DNA of 64,000 nt from Gammaproteobacteria bacterium (GCA_028821515.1 JAPPGA010000035.1:103168-167167), one strand, 5' to 3'; counted from the stretch's first letter, positions 1 to 8,975 are shown. A program made the numbers and translations. The notes: generated by a model not told the origin, from the sequence alone.

Positions 1-1
1 C

Positions 2-643
2 ACGACGTTCCTGGTCCTGACGGTGTTCAACCCGCGGGGACTGGAGAGCATGCTGACCAAGTCGCTCCTGGGCTATGGCGTGGCATTCGTCGTCGGCTAC
101 CTGGTCTACAAGCTCGTCATGAGCACCGTGGAGCGCCGCTTCATCGAAACGTCCAGGGACAGGCCCGCTTCTCACTGGGTCGTGCTGCAGTGGCTGTCCA
201 CAGCCTTTCTCTGGAGCCAGTGGCTGATTCAGGACCTCGCCAACATCGTCGTCTATCTGCCTCGGCAGTTCAGCCTCGAGATGCTGATCGCCTTCATCGC
301 GGTGATGCTCGCCCTGCACGCCTGGATCTTCTATCGGCGGGGTGGACAGATCCAGCGCATCGTCACCACCAAGATCAACACCCGGGACATTCGCTCGGCG
401 ACGGTGATCGACTTCATCTACGGGTTGATCCTGTTCTTCTTCAAGGAGCTGAGCCAGGTCCCGATGAGCACCACCTGGGTGTTTCTGGGATTGCTTGCGG
501 GCCGCGAGTTTGCCGTCGCGCTGGACACCTATTTGCGCTCGAACCGGGAGACCACGATGATCGTCGTCAAGGACGCGTTCAAGGGCGCGATTGGGCTCGC
601 CGTGAGTGTTTCCGTCGCGCTGGGCGTGCGATGGCTCGCCTGA
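2..643 (+). CDS. Conserved integral membrane protein, 5' end outside the window
   Basis: The frame is open from the first base, and hydrophobic residues precede the first possible internal start (GTG at 23), so the N-terminus lies upstream of the window. The visible 213 or so residues hold about five hydrophobic segments joined by short charged loops, including a loop rich in Arg/Lys (RRGGQIQRIV). A striking conserved-looking stretch near the C-terminus reads PMSTTWVFLGLLAGREFA. I recognise this as a conserved proteobacterial membrane protein but cannot assign a function. It ends with TGA, and a fragment of an unrelated gene begins in another frame immediately afterwards. Confidence 0.75.
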   Translation, partial: TTFLVLTVFNPRGLESMLTKSLLGYGVAFVVGYLVYKLVMSTVERRFIETSRDRPASHWVVLQWLSTAFLWSQWLIQDLANIVVYLPRQFSLEMLIAFIAVMLALHAWIFYRRGGQIQRIVTTKINTRDIRSATVIDFIYGLILFFFKELSQVPMSTTWVFLGLLAGREFAVALDTYLRSNRETTMIVVKDAFKGAIGLAVSVSVALGVRWLA

Positions 644-890
644 AGCCCAGGTCGACGTGCCGGGCAACAGCCAGGACGAAGCGGCCGAGCTCGAGTTCGA
701 AACGGATGGCTACCACGACCTGCGCGCCTATGTGGGCTGGGATGTGGAAATGGGCGACATGTCGGTCAGCCTGTACCTGCAGGGCAGGAACCTCACCGAC
801 GACGAGCAGCGAAAGCACACGTCGGTGGTGAAGGGCCTCGTGCCCGAACCGGGGCGCACTGTCGAGTTGGGGGTCCGGATACGATACTGA
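644..890 (+). pseudogene. C-terminal remnant of a TonB-dependent receptor
   Basis: In the frame ending at 890, the translation from about 650 has the hallmarks of the last strands of a TonB-dependent outer-membrane receptor: alternating residues, the common segment LYLQGRNLTDDEQRKHTS, and the terminal aromatic ending VELGVRIRY that is used for barrel assembly. The plug domain and almost all of the barrel are missing, since a normal receptor has 700 residues or more and only about 80 remain. The open frame runs upstream into the preceding gene with no plausible start of its own. I read it as a 3' stub left by a deletion or rearrangement, not a functional protein. Confidence 0.7.
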
Positions 891-1007
891 CCGCGCCGCG
901 CATGGCGCCAGACCTTCCACACCGCGCCCAACGGTTTCTTCGGCGGGGGCGCGATGGTATAACGCATCGATTCATCTGCACGCCGTCGAAAGGAGCGAGG
1001 ATCTCGG

Positions 1008-2219
1008 GTGCCACGACCCCGCGGTGGGGTGAGGAGCACGGCGCCCGGCATGATGCAAATACCAGGCGCATATACCGAAGGCTACGCCAAGGCGCGTGTT
1101 CACGACCCCGCACTGGCGGACCTCTACATCGAACACACCTGCATAGGCGACCCGGAGTTGGATCCGGTGATGGAGGAAATCGCCTCTCTCCCCAACGACA
1201 GGCTCACGCGGTTCATCCGGGCCGGCATCATCCAGGAGGAAGGCGGCCTGAAAGATGCGCCGCAGGCGCTCAGGGATTTCTTCCAGCGGGTCGACACCGA
1301 AACGCCGCCCTGGCTCGACCATCAGGCCTTTCGCCCGGCCATCCGCGTCTTCAACCTCAACGTCACGAACATGCTCATCGCGTTCGTTTGCGGGGTTCTG
1401 ATAGAGGGTTTCGCTACGCTCATCGCCAAGTCCTTCTTTGCGACGGGACGCGTCCTGGACCCGAACACCGGGAAGCGGCGCCTCATGCAGAACAACCGCC
1501 AGTTGTTGGAGGTTTTCTATCCGGGGGGACTCGAGAGGGAGGGCGATGGATTCAGGCTCTCCCTGCGCGTCCGCTTCGTTCACGCCCGTATCAGACAGTT
1601 GCTGGCGCACTCCGACACCTGGGACTACGCACGCTACGGCACGCCGATAAGCGCGGCGCACCTCGGCTTTGCGCTGACCGTCTTTTCCATGCGCCTGTTG
1701 CAGTACTCGGCACTGGTCGGGACCAATTTCAACAAGGAAGAGCACGCCAGCGTCATGGACGTCTGGCGCTATACCGGATACGTCATGGGGCTTCCCGAAG
1801 CCGTGATCTACAAGACCGAAGAAGAGGCACGGAAGATCTTCGACATCGCCTACATGTGCGAGCCGCCCCCGGACGAGGATTGCGCCGCCACGGCGAATGG
1901 GCTCATCTCGGCGATCCCGGTGACAGCGAGCATAGAAAATCCGCAGGAGGCGGAATCCGTCAAGGCGCTGGCCTATCGGATTTCCCGGGCCCTCATCGGC
2001 AACGATCTCGCCGACGCGTTGCATTTTCCGAGAATGAACACGACGGGAACGCTGTTCGCCTGGCGGACGAAACAGCGCTTTCAGCGGCTCGTCCGGAGCA
2101 AGCAACTGCTCCGGTCCCAGAACTTCACCCAGCTTCTCGAAATCTCCGAGTACGAGGAAGGCGGATCGAGCTACCGCCTGCCGGACCACGCGGAGTCGTC
2201 GAAGTCCAACCCGTGGTAG
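1008..2219 (+). CDS. Oxygenase MpaB / rubber-oxygenase (DUF2236) family protein
   Basis: This protein of about 400 residues fits the DUF2236 fold shared by fungal MpaB, latex-clearing Lcp oxygenases and many uncharacterised bacterial proteins. The Lcp-like helix with the candidate haem ligand is visible as RVRFVHARIR (His about 192), with a second conserved block DTWDYARYGTPIS just after it. No signal peptide is seen, so a cytoplasmic or membrane-peripheral location is likely. Known relatives are b-type haem proteins that cleave or oxidise hydrophobic substrates; the substrate here is unknown. The GTG at 1008 follows an AAGGAG about 12 nt upstream. ATG 1050 or 1053 is an alternative start that would shorten the protein by about 15 residues. 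It lies 8 nt upstream of the RND transporter gene, which suggests co-transcription. Confidence 0.8.
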   Translation: MPRPRGGVRSTAPGMMQIPGAYTEGYAKARVHDPALADLYIEHTCIGDPELDPVMEEIASLPNDRLTRFIRAGIIQEEGGLKDAPQALRDFFQRVDTETPPWLDHQAFRPAIRVFNLNVTNMLIAFVCGVLIEGFATLIAKSFFATGRVLDPNTGKRRLMQNNRQLLEVFYPGGLEREGDGFRLSLRVRFVHARIRQLLAHSDTWDYARYGTPISAAHLGFALTVFSMRLLQYSALVGTNFNKEEHASVMDVWRYTGYVMGLPEAVIYKTEEEARKIFDIAYMCEPPPDEDCAATANGLISAIPVTASIENPQEAESVKALAYRISRALIGNDLADALHFPRMNTTGTLFAWRTKQRFQRLVRSKQLLRSQNFTQLLEISEYEEGGSSYRLPDHAESSKSNPW

Positions 2220-2226
2220 CCGAGTA

Positions 2227-4527
2227 GTGGCCGAAACGCAGACCGCGATGGACCGCTACGGCGACTTCGTCCTTCGCCGGCGTTGGCCGGTCGTCGGCCT
2301 CGCTGCCCTTGTCATGCTGGCGCTGACCGCGGGCGTTCCCCGCATCGGCGTCACCAACGACCACCGTATCCTGTTCGACGAAGGCAATCCGCAACTCGCC
2401 GCACTCGAAGCCCTCGAGGCGACCTTCTCCGAATCGAAGACGGCGCTCATCGCCATCGCGCCCAGGGACGGCTCCGTATTCACGCGCGAGGCGCTCGGCG
2501 CCATTGAGGACCTGACCGAAGCCGCGTGGCAGGTACCGTATTCCACGCGGGTCGACTCCCTCACCAACTACGACCACAGCGAAGCGTTCGAAGACGACCT
2601 CGCCGTCGAGCCGCTGGTCTACGGCGCCCCGGGCTTGAGCGATGCCGACCTCGGCCGAATCGAGGAGATCGCCCTGAACGCGGTCGAGATCGCCGGTCGA
2701 CTGGTTTCCCGCGACGGGCGGGTAGGGGGATTGGCGATCTATTTCGCGCTGCCGGAGGACGCGGACGCGGCAGTGGTCGAGATCACCGACCATCTCGACG
2801 CGCTTCTGGACGAGGCCCGGGAAAGCCATCCGGAAATCGCCTATTACGCGACTGGCGATATCGTGATGAATCGGGCCTTCGCCGATGCCACGAAGAGCGA
2901 CATGGAGACTCTCACGCCGATCGTGTTCCTCGTCATCCTCGTCGCCACCATCGCGCTGCTGCGCTCGGTACTCGCGACCATCGCCGTGATGCTGACGCTC
3001 ATTTTCACCATAAACACGACGATGGGCGTTGCCGGGTGGATCGGAACGGTGTTCAGCCCGATCAACGCGGGCGTCCCCATCATCGTCATGACCATCGCGG
3101 TCGCGGACTCGATTCACATCGTGACCTCCGTCCTGGCGGGGCTGCGCCGGGGGCTCGAAAAGAGCGCGGCGATCGCGGAGTCGCTACGCAGCAACATGAA
3201 CCCCGTATGCCTCACGTCCGTGACGACAGCCATCGCCTTCCTGAGCCTGAACGCCTCGGATTCGCCTCCCTTTCACATCCTCGGCAACCTCGTGGCATTC
3301 GGCGTGATGTGCGCCTTGCTCTTCTCGGTAACATTACTCCCCGCCCTGCTCTCGATCCTGCCCCTGCGCGCACGCGCGGCGCGAGAGGAAAAGCCGGACT
3401 ATTTCGACCGATTCGCCGACTTCGTCATCGGCCGCCGCAAGGTCCTGCTCGTCTCTGTTTCCCTCGCCACCGTCGTCCTGGTATCCGGCATCTGGCGTAT
3501 CGAACTGACCGACAACTGGACGAAGTACTTCGACGAGCGGTACGAATTCAGGCGCGATACGGACTTCATCATCGCGAACCTGACCGGGCTCGAATCTCTC
3601 GAGTACCCGCTCGATGCGGGGAGCGAAGGGGGTATTACCGATCCGGACTATCTCCGTACGGTCGACGCGTTTGCCCGGTGGTTCCGGGAGCAGCCGGAAG
3701 TCAGCTACGTGCAGGCGTTTCCGGACATCATGAAACGTCTGAACAGGAACATGCACGGTGATGATCCGGCCTACTACCGCCTGCCCGAAGACGCGTCGAT
3801 GGCGGCGCAATACCTGCTGCTCTACGAGCTTTCGCTGCCATTCGGCCGGGACCTCAACGACCGCATCGACATTGCCAAGTCGGCGACCCGCATGACCGTT
3901 GCGACCCGCGGCAACCTGACGGCGGAGGACCAGCGCCAGCTCGATGCGAGGGCGCAACAGTGGCTGAACGACAACGCGCCCGGGCTTGCGACGGAGGCAA
4001 CGGGTTTCAGCATGACTTTCGCGCACCTGTCGCAGCGGAACATCGAAAGCATGCTCCGCGCCACCATTATCGCCATGGGACTGATTTCGCTCATCCTGGT
4101 ATGGGTTTTGAAAAGCCCGCGTCTGGGTGTCGTCAGTCTCGTGCCCAATTTCATCCCCGCGGCCATGGCCTTCGGGCTCTGGGGGTACCTCGTCGGCCAG
4201 GTGGGGCTTGCGGGCTCCGTGATGACCGCGATCGCCTTCGGCATCGTCGTCGATGACACGACGCATTTCCTGACCAGGTACCAGAGGGCCCGCCGAGAAG
4301 GACTCGACGCAGCCGACGCCGTGCGCACGACCTTCCGAGCGGTTGGCAAGGCGCTGTGGACGACGACCGCGGTGTTGGCGGCGGGATTCCTTGTGTTTGC
4401 TTCCTCCGGCTTCGAAGTCAGTTGGGCGCTCGGCCTCCTGGTCACCATCACGATCGTGTTCGCGCTTCTCGCCGATTTCCTGCTGCTCCCGCCACTGTTG
4501 ATGGCCATCGATAGGAGAAAACAATGA
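2227..4527 (+). CDS. RND/MMPL-family transporter
   Basis: The 766-residue protein has the duplicated RND layout: an N-terminal membrane helix, a large periplasmic loop (about 45-220), a five-helix bundle (about 230-375), and then the same plan again (loop about 420-600, bundle about 610-760). Each bundle carries the expected acidic signature: AVADSIH near residue 295 and VVDDTTHF near 675. Proteins of this branch, close to HpnN and MmpL types, move hydrophobic molecules or lipids across the inner membrane using the proton gradient. Its stop overlaps the start of the LolA-like gene by 4 bp (ATGA), a pairing seen in many proteobacteria that suggests hand-over of a lipid to a periplasmic carrier. 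The start used is GTG; ATG 2248 is an alternative. Confidence 0.9.
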   Translation: MAETQTAMDRYGDFVLRRRWPVVGLAALVMLALTAGVPRIGVTNDHRILFDEGNPQLAALEALEATFSESKTALIAIAPRDGSVFTREALGAIEDLTEAAWQVPYSTRVDSLTNYDHSEAFEDDLAVEPLVYGAPGLSDADLGRIEEIALNAVEIAGRLVSRDGRVGGLAIYFALPEDADAAVVEITDHLDALLDEARESHPEIAYYATGDIVMNRAFADATKSDMETLTPIVFLVILVATIALLRSVLATIAVMLTLIFTINTTMGVAGWIGTVFSPINAGVPIIVMTIAVADSIHIVTSVLAGLRRGLEKSAAIAESLRSNMNPVCLTSVTTAIAFLSLNASDSPPFHILGNLVAFGVMCALLFSVTLLPALLSILPLRARAAREEKPDYFDRFADFVIGRRKVLLVSVSLATVVLVSGIWRIELTDNWTKYFDERYEFRRDTDFIIANLTGLESLEYPLDAGSEGGITDPDYLRTVDAFARWFREQPEVSYVQAFPDIMKRLNRNMHGDDPAYYRLPEDASMAAQYLLLYELSLPFGRDLNDRIDIAKSATRMTVATRGNLTAEDQRQLDARAQQWLNDNAPGLATEATGFSMTFAHLSQRNIESMLRATIIAMGLISLILVWVLKSPRLGVVSLVPNFIPAAMAFGLWGYLVGQVGLAGSVMTAIAFGIVVDDTTHFLTRYQRARREGLDAADAVRTTFRAVGKALWTTTAVLAAGFLVFASSGFEVSWALGLLVTITIVFALLADFLLLPPLLMAIDRRKQ

Positions 4528-5369
4528 GCCGCGTCCGCGCTTCGTTTCGGTCGGCGCAATTCCTGACCCCGATCCTGTTCCTTGGCCTGGGTGGCCTGCC
4601 CGCCTCGGCGTCGGAAGGCGCGAGCCCCGAGGAGGTCGGCCTGGCGCTCGCGCGCGAAGCCCGCGAAGCCAAGCTGGGGTTCGGCAATTTCACCGCGGCC
4701 CAGACGATGGTCCTGCGCAACAAGCAGGGGCGGGAAAGCCGGCGCGAACTCCGCGTGAAGGTGCTGGAAGTCGAAGGCGACGGGGACAAGAGCATGTTCG
4801 TCTTCGATCAGCCGCGCGATGTCGAGGGAACCGCCTTGCTCATCTATTCGCACAAGGAAGCGGCGGACGAACAATGGCTCTATCTGCCCGCGCTCAAGCG
4901 TGTCAAGCGCATCAGTTCAGCCAGCCGTTCCGGTTCCTTCATGGGCAGCGAATTCGCCTATGAGGACATGAGCGCGCAGGAGGTGGAGAAGTTCACCTAC
5001 CGGTATCTGCGCGACGAGCAATGTGGTGATGGTGGTGATGGTGGCGATGGCGAAGCACTGACGTGCGCGGTGATGGAGCGCTTTCCCGTCGACAAGCGGT
5101 CGGGATATCTCCGGCAAGTGGTCTGGCAGGACCGGGATGGGCAACGCCTGTGGAAGGTCGAGTATTACGACCGCAAGAACGCTCACCTGAAAACGCTCAC
5201 CGTGCGGGACTACCAGATCTACCTGGACAAGTACTGGCACGCGGGCGAGATGGCCATGGTCAACCATCTCACGGGCAAGAGCACCGTATTGACCTGGTCG
5301 GACTACCAGTTCGGAAACGACCTCGATGCCGGCGACTTCAGCCAGACGGGGCTCAGGCGGGTTCGCTGA
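4524..5369 (+). CDS. Outer-membrane lipoprotein-sorting (LolA-like) protein
   Basis: This 281-residue exported protein has a Sec signal peptide (residues 1-30 or so, cleavage near ASA-SEG). The body matches the LolA-like family that is encoded beside RND transporters: LRVKVLEVEGDGDKSMFVFD, then the block EQWLYLPALKRVKRISS, then GSEFAYEDM. Such proteins have a half-barrel that binds lipid or lipoprotein acyl chains in the periplasm. The gene overlaps the RND gene by 4 bp, so the two are very probably translated together. One oddity is a Gly-Asp-rich insertion near residue 170, encoded by three in-frame copies of a 9-bp repeat. No cargo can be named from the sequence. Confidence 0.88.
   Translation: MSRVRASFRSAQFLTPILFLGLGGLPASASEGASPEEVGLALAREAREAKLGFGNFTAAQTMVLRNKQGRESRRELRVKVLEVEGDGDKSMFVFDQPRDVEGTALLIYSHKEAADEQWLYLPALKRVKRISSASRSGSFMGSEFAYEDMSAQEVEKFTYRYLRDEQCGDGGDGGDGEALTCAVMERFPVDKRSGYLRQVVWQDRDGQRLWKVEYYDRKNAHLKTLTVRDYQIYLDKYWHAGEMAMVNHLTGKSTVLTWSDYQFGNDLDAGDFSQTGLRRVR
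5025..5051 (+). repeat. Three tandem copies of a 9-bp GGTGATGGT repeat inside the LolA-like gene
   Basis: Two exact copies of GGTGATGGT are followed by one variant (GGCGATGGC). All three are in frame and encode Gly-Asp-Gly three times. The repeat sits just after a Cys codon and before LTC, in a loop region of the protein. Copy-number slippage would change the loop length without breaking the frame. Confidence 0.85.
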
Positions 5370-5381
5370 TCTGGTTTGAAG

Positions 5382-5403
5382 TGCTCCGGAACGTTCCGGA
5401 GCA
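5382..5403. terminator. 22-bp perfect palindrome between convergent genes (probable bidirectional terminator)
   Basis: The half-site TGCTCCGGAAC is followed directly by its exact reverse complement, so either strand can form an 11-bp GC-rich stem. It lies 12 bp after the LolA-like stop and 47 bp beyond the end of the convergent hpnD gene. There is no run of T on either side, so this would be an atypical intrinsic terminator. A dimeric protein-binding site is the alternative. Confidence 0.55.
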
Positions 5404-5450
5404 GGGCATTGGCAGGGCTGGCCAGGTGGTCTCCGGCCCGGCTGGTGCGG

Positions 5451-6317
5451 TCAGAGCAGGCCGTGGCGCACGGCAAGCCAGATTTTTCGCGTTTGCTTCA
5501 GACGAACCGGTTCGTCGATTCTCTTCCACCCGCGAGCCCGCAGTTTCTCAAGCGTCTCTCGATACCCCGCCATCATGACGGCAGCGGGCCGCATGCGCCG
5601 GGACTGGAGTTCCTTCATGAGTTTGTCGGCCTCGTCGTAGTGGGAGCGGGCAAGTTCCGCCAGTTCGGCGCAGACATCCGCAAATCGGGGATGCACGAAT
5701 ACCTCTTCGAGCGACCTGGTCGCAATACCGTGTTTGGCTAGCAGGTCGAGCGGCACGTAGAGTCGCCGCAGACCCGCATCTTCCTTCAGGTCGCGCAGGA
5801 TGTTCGTCAACTGGAACGCATTTCCGAGCGCACGGGCGATGCGCGGCCCCGGCTCGCGGGGCACGCCGAAGGCATGGATGGACAATAAGCCGACCGCGCC
5901 CGCGACATTGCGGCAGTAACGCAGCAGGTCCTCCAGTGTGGTCATCCGCACGGTGGGCGACGCATCTGTCTCCATGCCGTCGATGACCGCGAAGAATTCG
6001 TCCTGCGGCAGGTTGAAGCGCCGAACCGGGTCCAGCAGCGCCCGGGTTGTCGGGCGCGTGGGTTCGCCGGCATAGAGTCGACGGATTTCCTCCCGCCAAC
6101 CGGTAAGCGCCCGTCTCTTCTCGGCGACCTCTCCGGGTTCGTCCGCGATGTCGTCCACCTCCCGGCAGAACGCGTATATGGCAAACATCGCGCGCCTGCG
6201 TTCCCTTGGCAGGATACGCATGCCCCAAAGGAACGACGAACTGGACTGCGCGACAATCCGGTTGACGTGAAGCAGTGGATCCGGTCCGTTCCCGGACGGA
6301 TCGAGGGCGGCTTTCAC
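5451..6317 (-). CDS. hpnD: Presqualene diphosphate synthase (HpnD-type trans-isoprenyl synthase)
   Basis: The 288-residue protein is a head-to-head squalene/phytoene synthase family member. The first Asp-rich motif is visible in REVDDIADE (DDIAD, about 55-59) and the second in NILRDLKEDAG (D176 and D180). The N-terminal block SSSSFLWGMRILPRERR is typical of HpnD rather than HpnC. In hopanoid pathways HpnD condenses two farnesyl diphosphates to presqualene diphosphate, which HpnC then converts to hydroxysqualene. Neither hpnC, hpnE nor a cyclase is in this window. Its GTG start overlaps the stop of the upstream NodT gene (GTGA), so it is probably the last gene of an acyl-CoA dehydrogenase-NodT-hpnD transcript. 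A carotenoid phytoene synthase is the main alternative. Confidence 0.85.
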   Translation of the reverse strand: MKAALDPSGNGPDPLLHVNRIVAQSSSSFLWGMRILPRERRRAMFAIYAFCREVDDIADEPGEVAEKRRALTGWREEIRRLYAGEPTRPTTRALLDPVRRFNLPQDEFFAVIDGMETDASPTVRMTTLEDLLRYCRNVAGAVGLLSIHAFGVPREPGPRIARALGNAFQLTNILRDLKEDAGLRRLYVPLDLLAKHGIATRSLEEVFVHPRFADVCAELAELARSHYDEADKLMKELQSRRMRPAAVMMAGYRETLEKLRARGWKRIDEPVRLKQTRKIWLAVRHGLL

Positions 6318-7804
6318 GGCGCTACGCGCACGGGCGAGGGGGGGACCGGAGCGGATGTCCAGTCACCACCCACGGCACGGTGCAGGGCGAGTCGCGCGTA
6401 TCCGAGTTCACGTTCCCCAGCGGCCCTGGCGGATTTTGCGCCGAGCGACATCTGCGATGCGGCCAGGAAGATTCCATAGTCATCCAGCCCGGATGCGTAC
6501 CTGTCGTGCCGCAGGTCGGCCTCGGCCTGGGCCGCTTCCTCCAGCGCGGTCAGGATTTCAACGCGGCGGCGGCTGGCCGAGAGGCCGGCAATCGCGCTCT
6601 CCACTTCGTGGACTGCGGTCAGGACAGACCGTCCGAACCTGGCGACCGCCTCGTCGAGCGTGGCTTCAGCAACCTCGACATTGCCTCGCAGCCGTCCTCG
6701 TTGCAGCACCGGCGCGAGCAGGTTCGCACTCAGATTGCGGAACCACTGGTCTGGATCAAACCAATCGGCGGACTCCGAGCTTTGCAGGCCGATCGAACCG
6801 GACAGTGACAGTGAAGGCAATAGTTCAGCCCGGCGGGCCCCCAGTGAGTATCGGGCTGCCTCGACCCTTTGCCGCGCAGCCCTGACATCAGGTCTCTGGT
6901 TCAGGAGATCAGCCGGAACTTGCGCGGAACCGGACCCAAGTGACGCCGCAGTCGCGAGTACATCCGGGAGCACTTCTTCGAGTTCCTCCCGGTAACCCCC
7001 GACCAGCACCCAGAGTCGTGACTCGGCGTTGGCCAGCAGGGCGTCGAGTTGGGGCAACTCCGCCTCGGCGTCGCCGAGTTGCCGTCGCGCGGCGTAGACG
7101 TCCTGTGCTTCCACCAGCCCGCCGTCATAGCGCGTCTCCATCAGCCACTTCCACTCCTTCAGGAGTTGGACGATCTGTCCTGCCAGCCTTCGCTGATGCC
7201 TGAGATCCACAACCTCGAAATACGTGCCGACCGTGCCTGCTACCGCGCCGATGCGAGCGGCATGCAAGTCCGATTCCGCGGCCAGGCTCTCTGCCCTGGC
7301 TGACCGGGCCACGTTGCGGTCCCGAAGCCAGAAGTCGGCCTCGTAGGCGAATTCCGCCCCCACGGTGTAGGTGGTCAGATCGAGTCGGTCCGGTAATGCG
7401 AAACCGAATGCCTCAAAGACATCGGAACCGAGGCCGAGCTGGTCCAGTTGCGCACCAAGGCCGGCGCTGGTGGGCATGCGGACCTCACTCGGGCCAACCG
7501 CCGCCTGCATCGCGGGCAATCGGACGGCCCTCGCGATGCGGGCTCTGGCCCTCGCCTGATCGACCCGGGCGACCGCTTGCTCAAGGTCGAAATTGGAACC
7601 CAGCGCGGTTTCCACCAGCCTGTTGAGCACAGGGTCGTCGAAGGCCTGCCACCATTCGACCTGTTCGCGCATGGTGGGTGGATCGTGTTCGGTCAACGCG
7701 TCTTCAATTTCGGCGATCTGTTCGGGAACCCGCGGACTCGGCGCCAGGGAACAGGATGCGAGCAGCATGGGCACCGCAAGCAAGATGATCAACAGATACG
7801 GCAA
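6314..7804 (-). CDS. RND efflux outer-membrane lipoprotein (NodT/OprM family)
   Basis: The 496-residue protein has a lipoprotein signal with lipobox LLASC (Cys18), followed by two copies of the outer-membrane efflux protein repeat: long alpha-helical hairpin segments such as LEQAVARVDQARARARIARA, and conserved motifs including LLNQRPDVRAA that mark OprM/NodT relatives. These trimers form the outer-membrane channel of tripartite pumps. No membrane-fusion protein or inner-membrane pump is adjacent, so its partner must be encoded elsewhere. The start is TTG, 4 nt after the stop of the acyl-CoA dehydrogenase, and no better start exists because the signal peptide begins there. Its end overlaps hpnD by 4 bp. 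Confidence 0.88.
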   Translation of the reverse strand: MPYLLIILLAVPMLLASCSLAPSPRVPEQIAEIEDALTEHDPPTMREQVEWWQAFDDPVLNRLVETALGSNFDLEQAVARVDQARARARIARAVRLPAMQAAVGPSEVRMPTSAGLGAQLDQLGLGSDVFEAFGFALPDRLDLTTYTVGAEFAYEADFWLRDRNVARSARAESLAAESDLHAARIGAVAGTVGTYFEVVDLRHQRRLAGQIVQLLKEWKWLMETRYDGGLVEAQDVYAARRQLGDAEAELPQLDALLANAESRLWVLVGGYREELEEVLPDVLATAASLGSGSAQVPADLLNQRPDVRAARQRVEAARYSLGARRAELLPSLSLSGSIGLQSSESADWFDPDQWFRNLSANLLAPVLQRGRLRGNVEVAEATLDEAVARFGRSVLTAVHEVESAIAGLSASRRRVEILTALEEAAQAEADLRHDRYASGLDDYGIFLAASQMSLGAKSARAAGERELGYARLALHRAVGGDWTSAPVPPSPVRVAP

Positions 7805-7808
7805 GGCT

Positions 7809-8975
7809 TCAGTACGACCGGGGAAGCCCCAGCACGTGCTCCGTCACGTAGTTCAGCACCATCTCCTGGGAAATCGGCGCGAGTCGCTGCAGGCGCGCCT
7901 CGCGCCAGTAACGTTCGACGTGGAACTCCTTGGCGTAGCCGAACCCGCCGTGGGTCTGCACGGCCTGGTCTGCGGCCTGGAAGCAGGCGTCGGCGGCGAG
8001 CCACTTGGCCATGTTGGCTTCCGCGCCGCAGGGCTCGCCCCGGTCCATGAGCCAGGACGCCTTGCGGATCATCAGCTCCGCGGCGTCGAGGCGCATCCTG
8101 GCTTCGCCGAGAGGGAACGACACACCCTGGTTCATGCCGATGGGGCGATTGAAGACGACGCGGTCGTTGGCGTAATCCACGGCCCGGCGCAGGGCGGCAC
8201 GGCCAATGCCCAATGACTCCGCAGCGACGAGGATCCGCTCGGCATTCAGGCCGTCGAGCAGGTAACGGAAGCCCATGCCTTCCTCGCCGACGCGGTCGGT
8301 TACGGGCACGGGCAGGTCATCGTAAACGACCTCGCAGGTGGCGATGGCGTTGCGGCCGACCTTCTCGATCGCCGATATGCTGACTTCCGGGCGCTGCAGC
8401 TCCGCGAGCAGCAAGGTCATTCCCTCGGTTCGTTTCTCGACGGCGTCAAGCGGCTGCGTGCGCACAAGCAGCAGCACGCGCTCGGCATCGAGCGCTTTCG
8501 TGGTCCACACCTTGCGCCCGCGGACGATGTAGTGGTCGCCGTCGCGGCGCGCGGCCGTGGTAATGGACGTCGTGTCGGTGCCGGCGTCCGGTTCGGTCAC
8601 GCCGAACGAGATGTGAAGGTCGCCTTTCGCGACCCTTGGCAGGTATCGCTGCTTCATCTCCTCGGACCCGTGGCGGACCACCGGGTGCATGCCGAAGATC
8701 GAAAGATGAACGCTGCTCGCGCCGTTCATCGCGGCCCCGGAGGCGCACACTTCCTCGAGCACGATGGAGGCTTCGGTGATCCCCCGCCCGCTGCCGCCGT
8801 ACTTCTCCGGAATGGCGATGCCGATCCACCCGTCCGCCGCCATCGCGTCGTAGAAGTCCCAGGGGAACCGGTGTTCGCGGTCGCATGCGGCCCAGTAATC
8901 GTCCGGGAAGTTGGCGCAAAGTTTGCCGATCGCATCCCGGATAAGCTGGTGCTCGCCGTTCGTTTCAAAGTCCAT
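7809..8975 (-). CDS. Acyl-CoA dehydrogenase
   Basis: The 388-residue length and block order are those of the acyl-CoA dehydrogenase family: an N-terminal helical domain, the middle beta-domain with SFGVTEPDAGTDTTSI (FAD and substrate contact), and the C-terminal helical domain with QTHGGFGYAKEFHVERYWRE. It would oxidise an acyl-CoA to the 2-enoyl-CoA, passing electrons through FAD to ETF. The substrate is not readable from the sequence. It is divergently transcribed from the MaoC hydratase gene 38 bp away, consistent with a shared degradation route (dehydrogenation, hydration, lyase cleavage). It leads a minus-strand group with NodT and hpnD. Confidence 0.92.
   Translation of the reverse strand: MDFETNGEHQLIRDAIGKLCANFPDDYWAACDREHRFPWDFYDAMAADGWIGIAIPEKYGGSGRGITEASIVLEEVCASGAAMNGASSVHLSIFGMHPVVRHGSEEMKQRYLPRVAKGDLHISFGVTEPDAGTDTTSITTAARRDGDHYIVRGRKVWTTKALDAERVLLLVRTQPLDAVEKRTEGMTLLLAELQRPEVSISAIEKVGRNAIATCEVVYDDLPVPVTDRVGEEGMGFRYLLDGLNAERILVAAESLGIGRAALRRAVDYANDRVVFNRPIGMNQGVSFPLGEARMRLDAAELMIRKASWLMDRGEPCGAEANMAKWLAADACFQAADQAVQTHGGFGYAKEFHVERYWREARLQRLAPISQEMVLNYVTEHVLGLPRSY

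Noticed and set aside
902..2227. Long plus-strand frame (441 codons) overlapping the MpaB-like gene
   Set aside because: It is Arg/Gly/His-rich with poor codon bias and is a shadow of the gene at 1008-2219.
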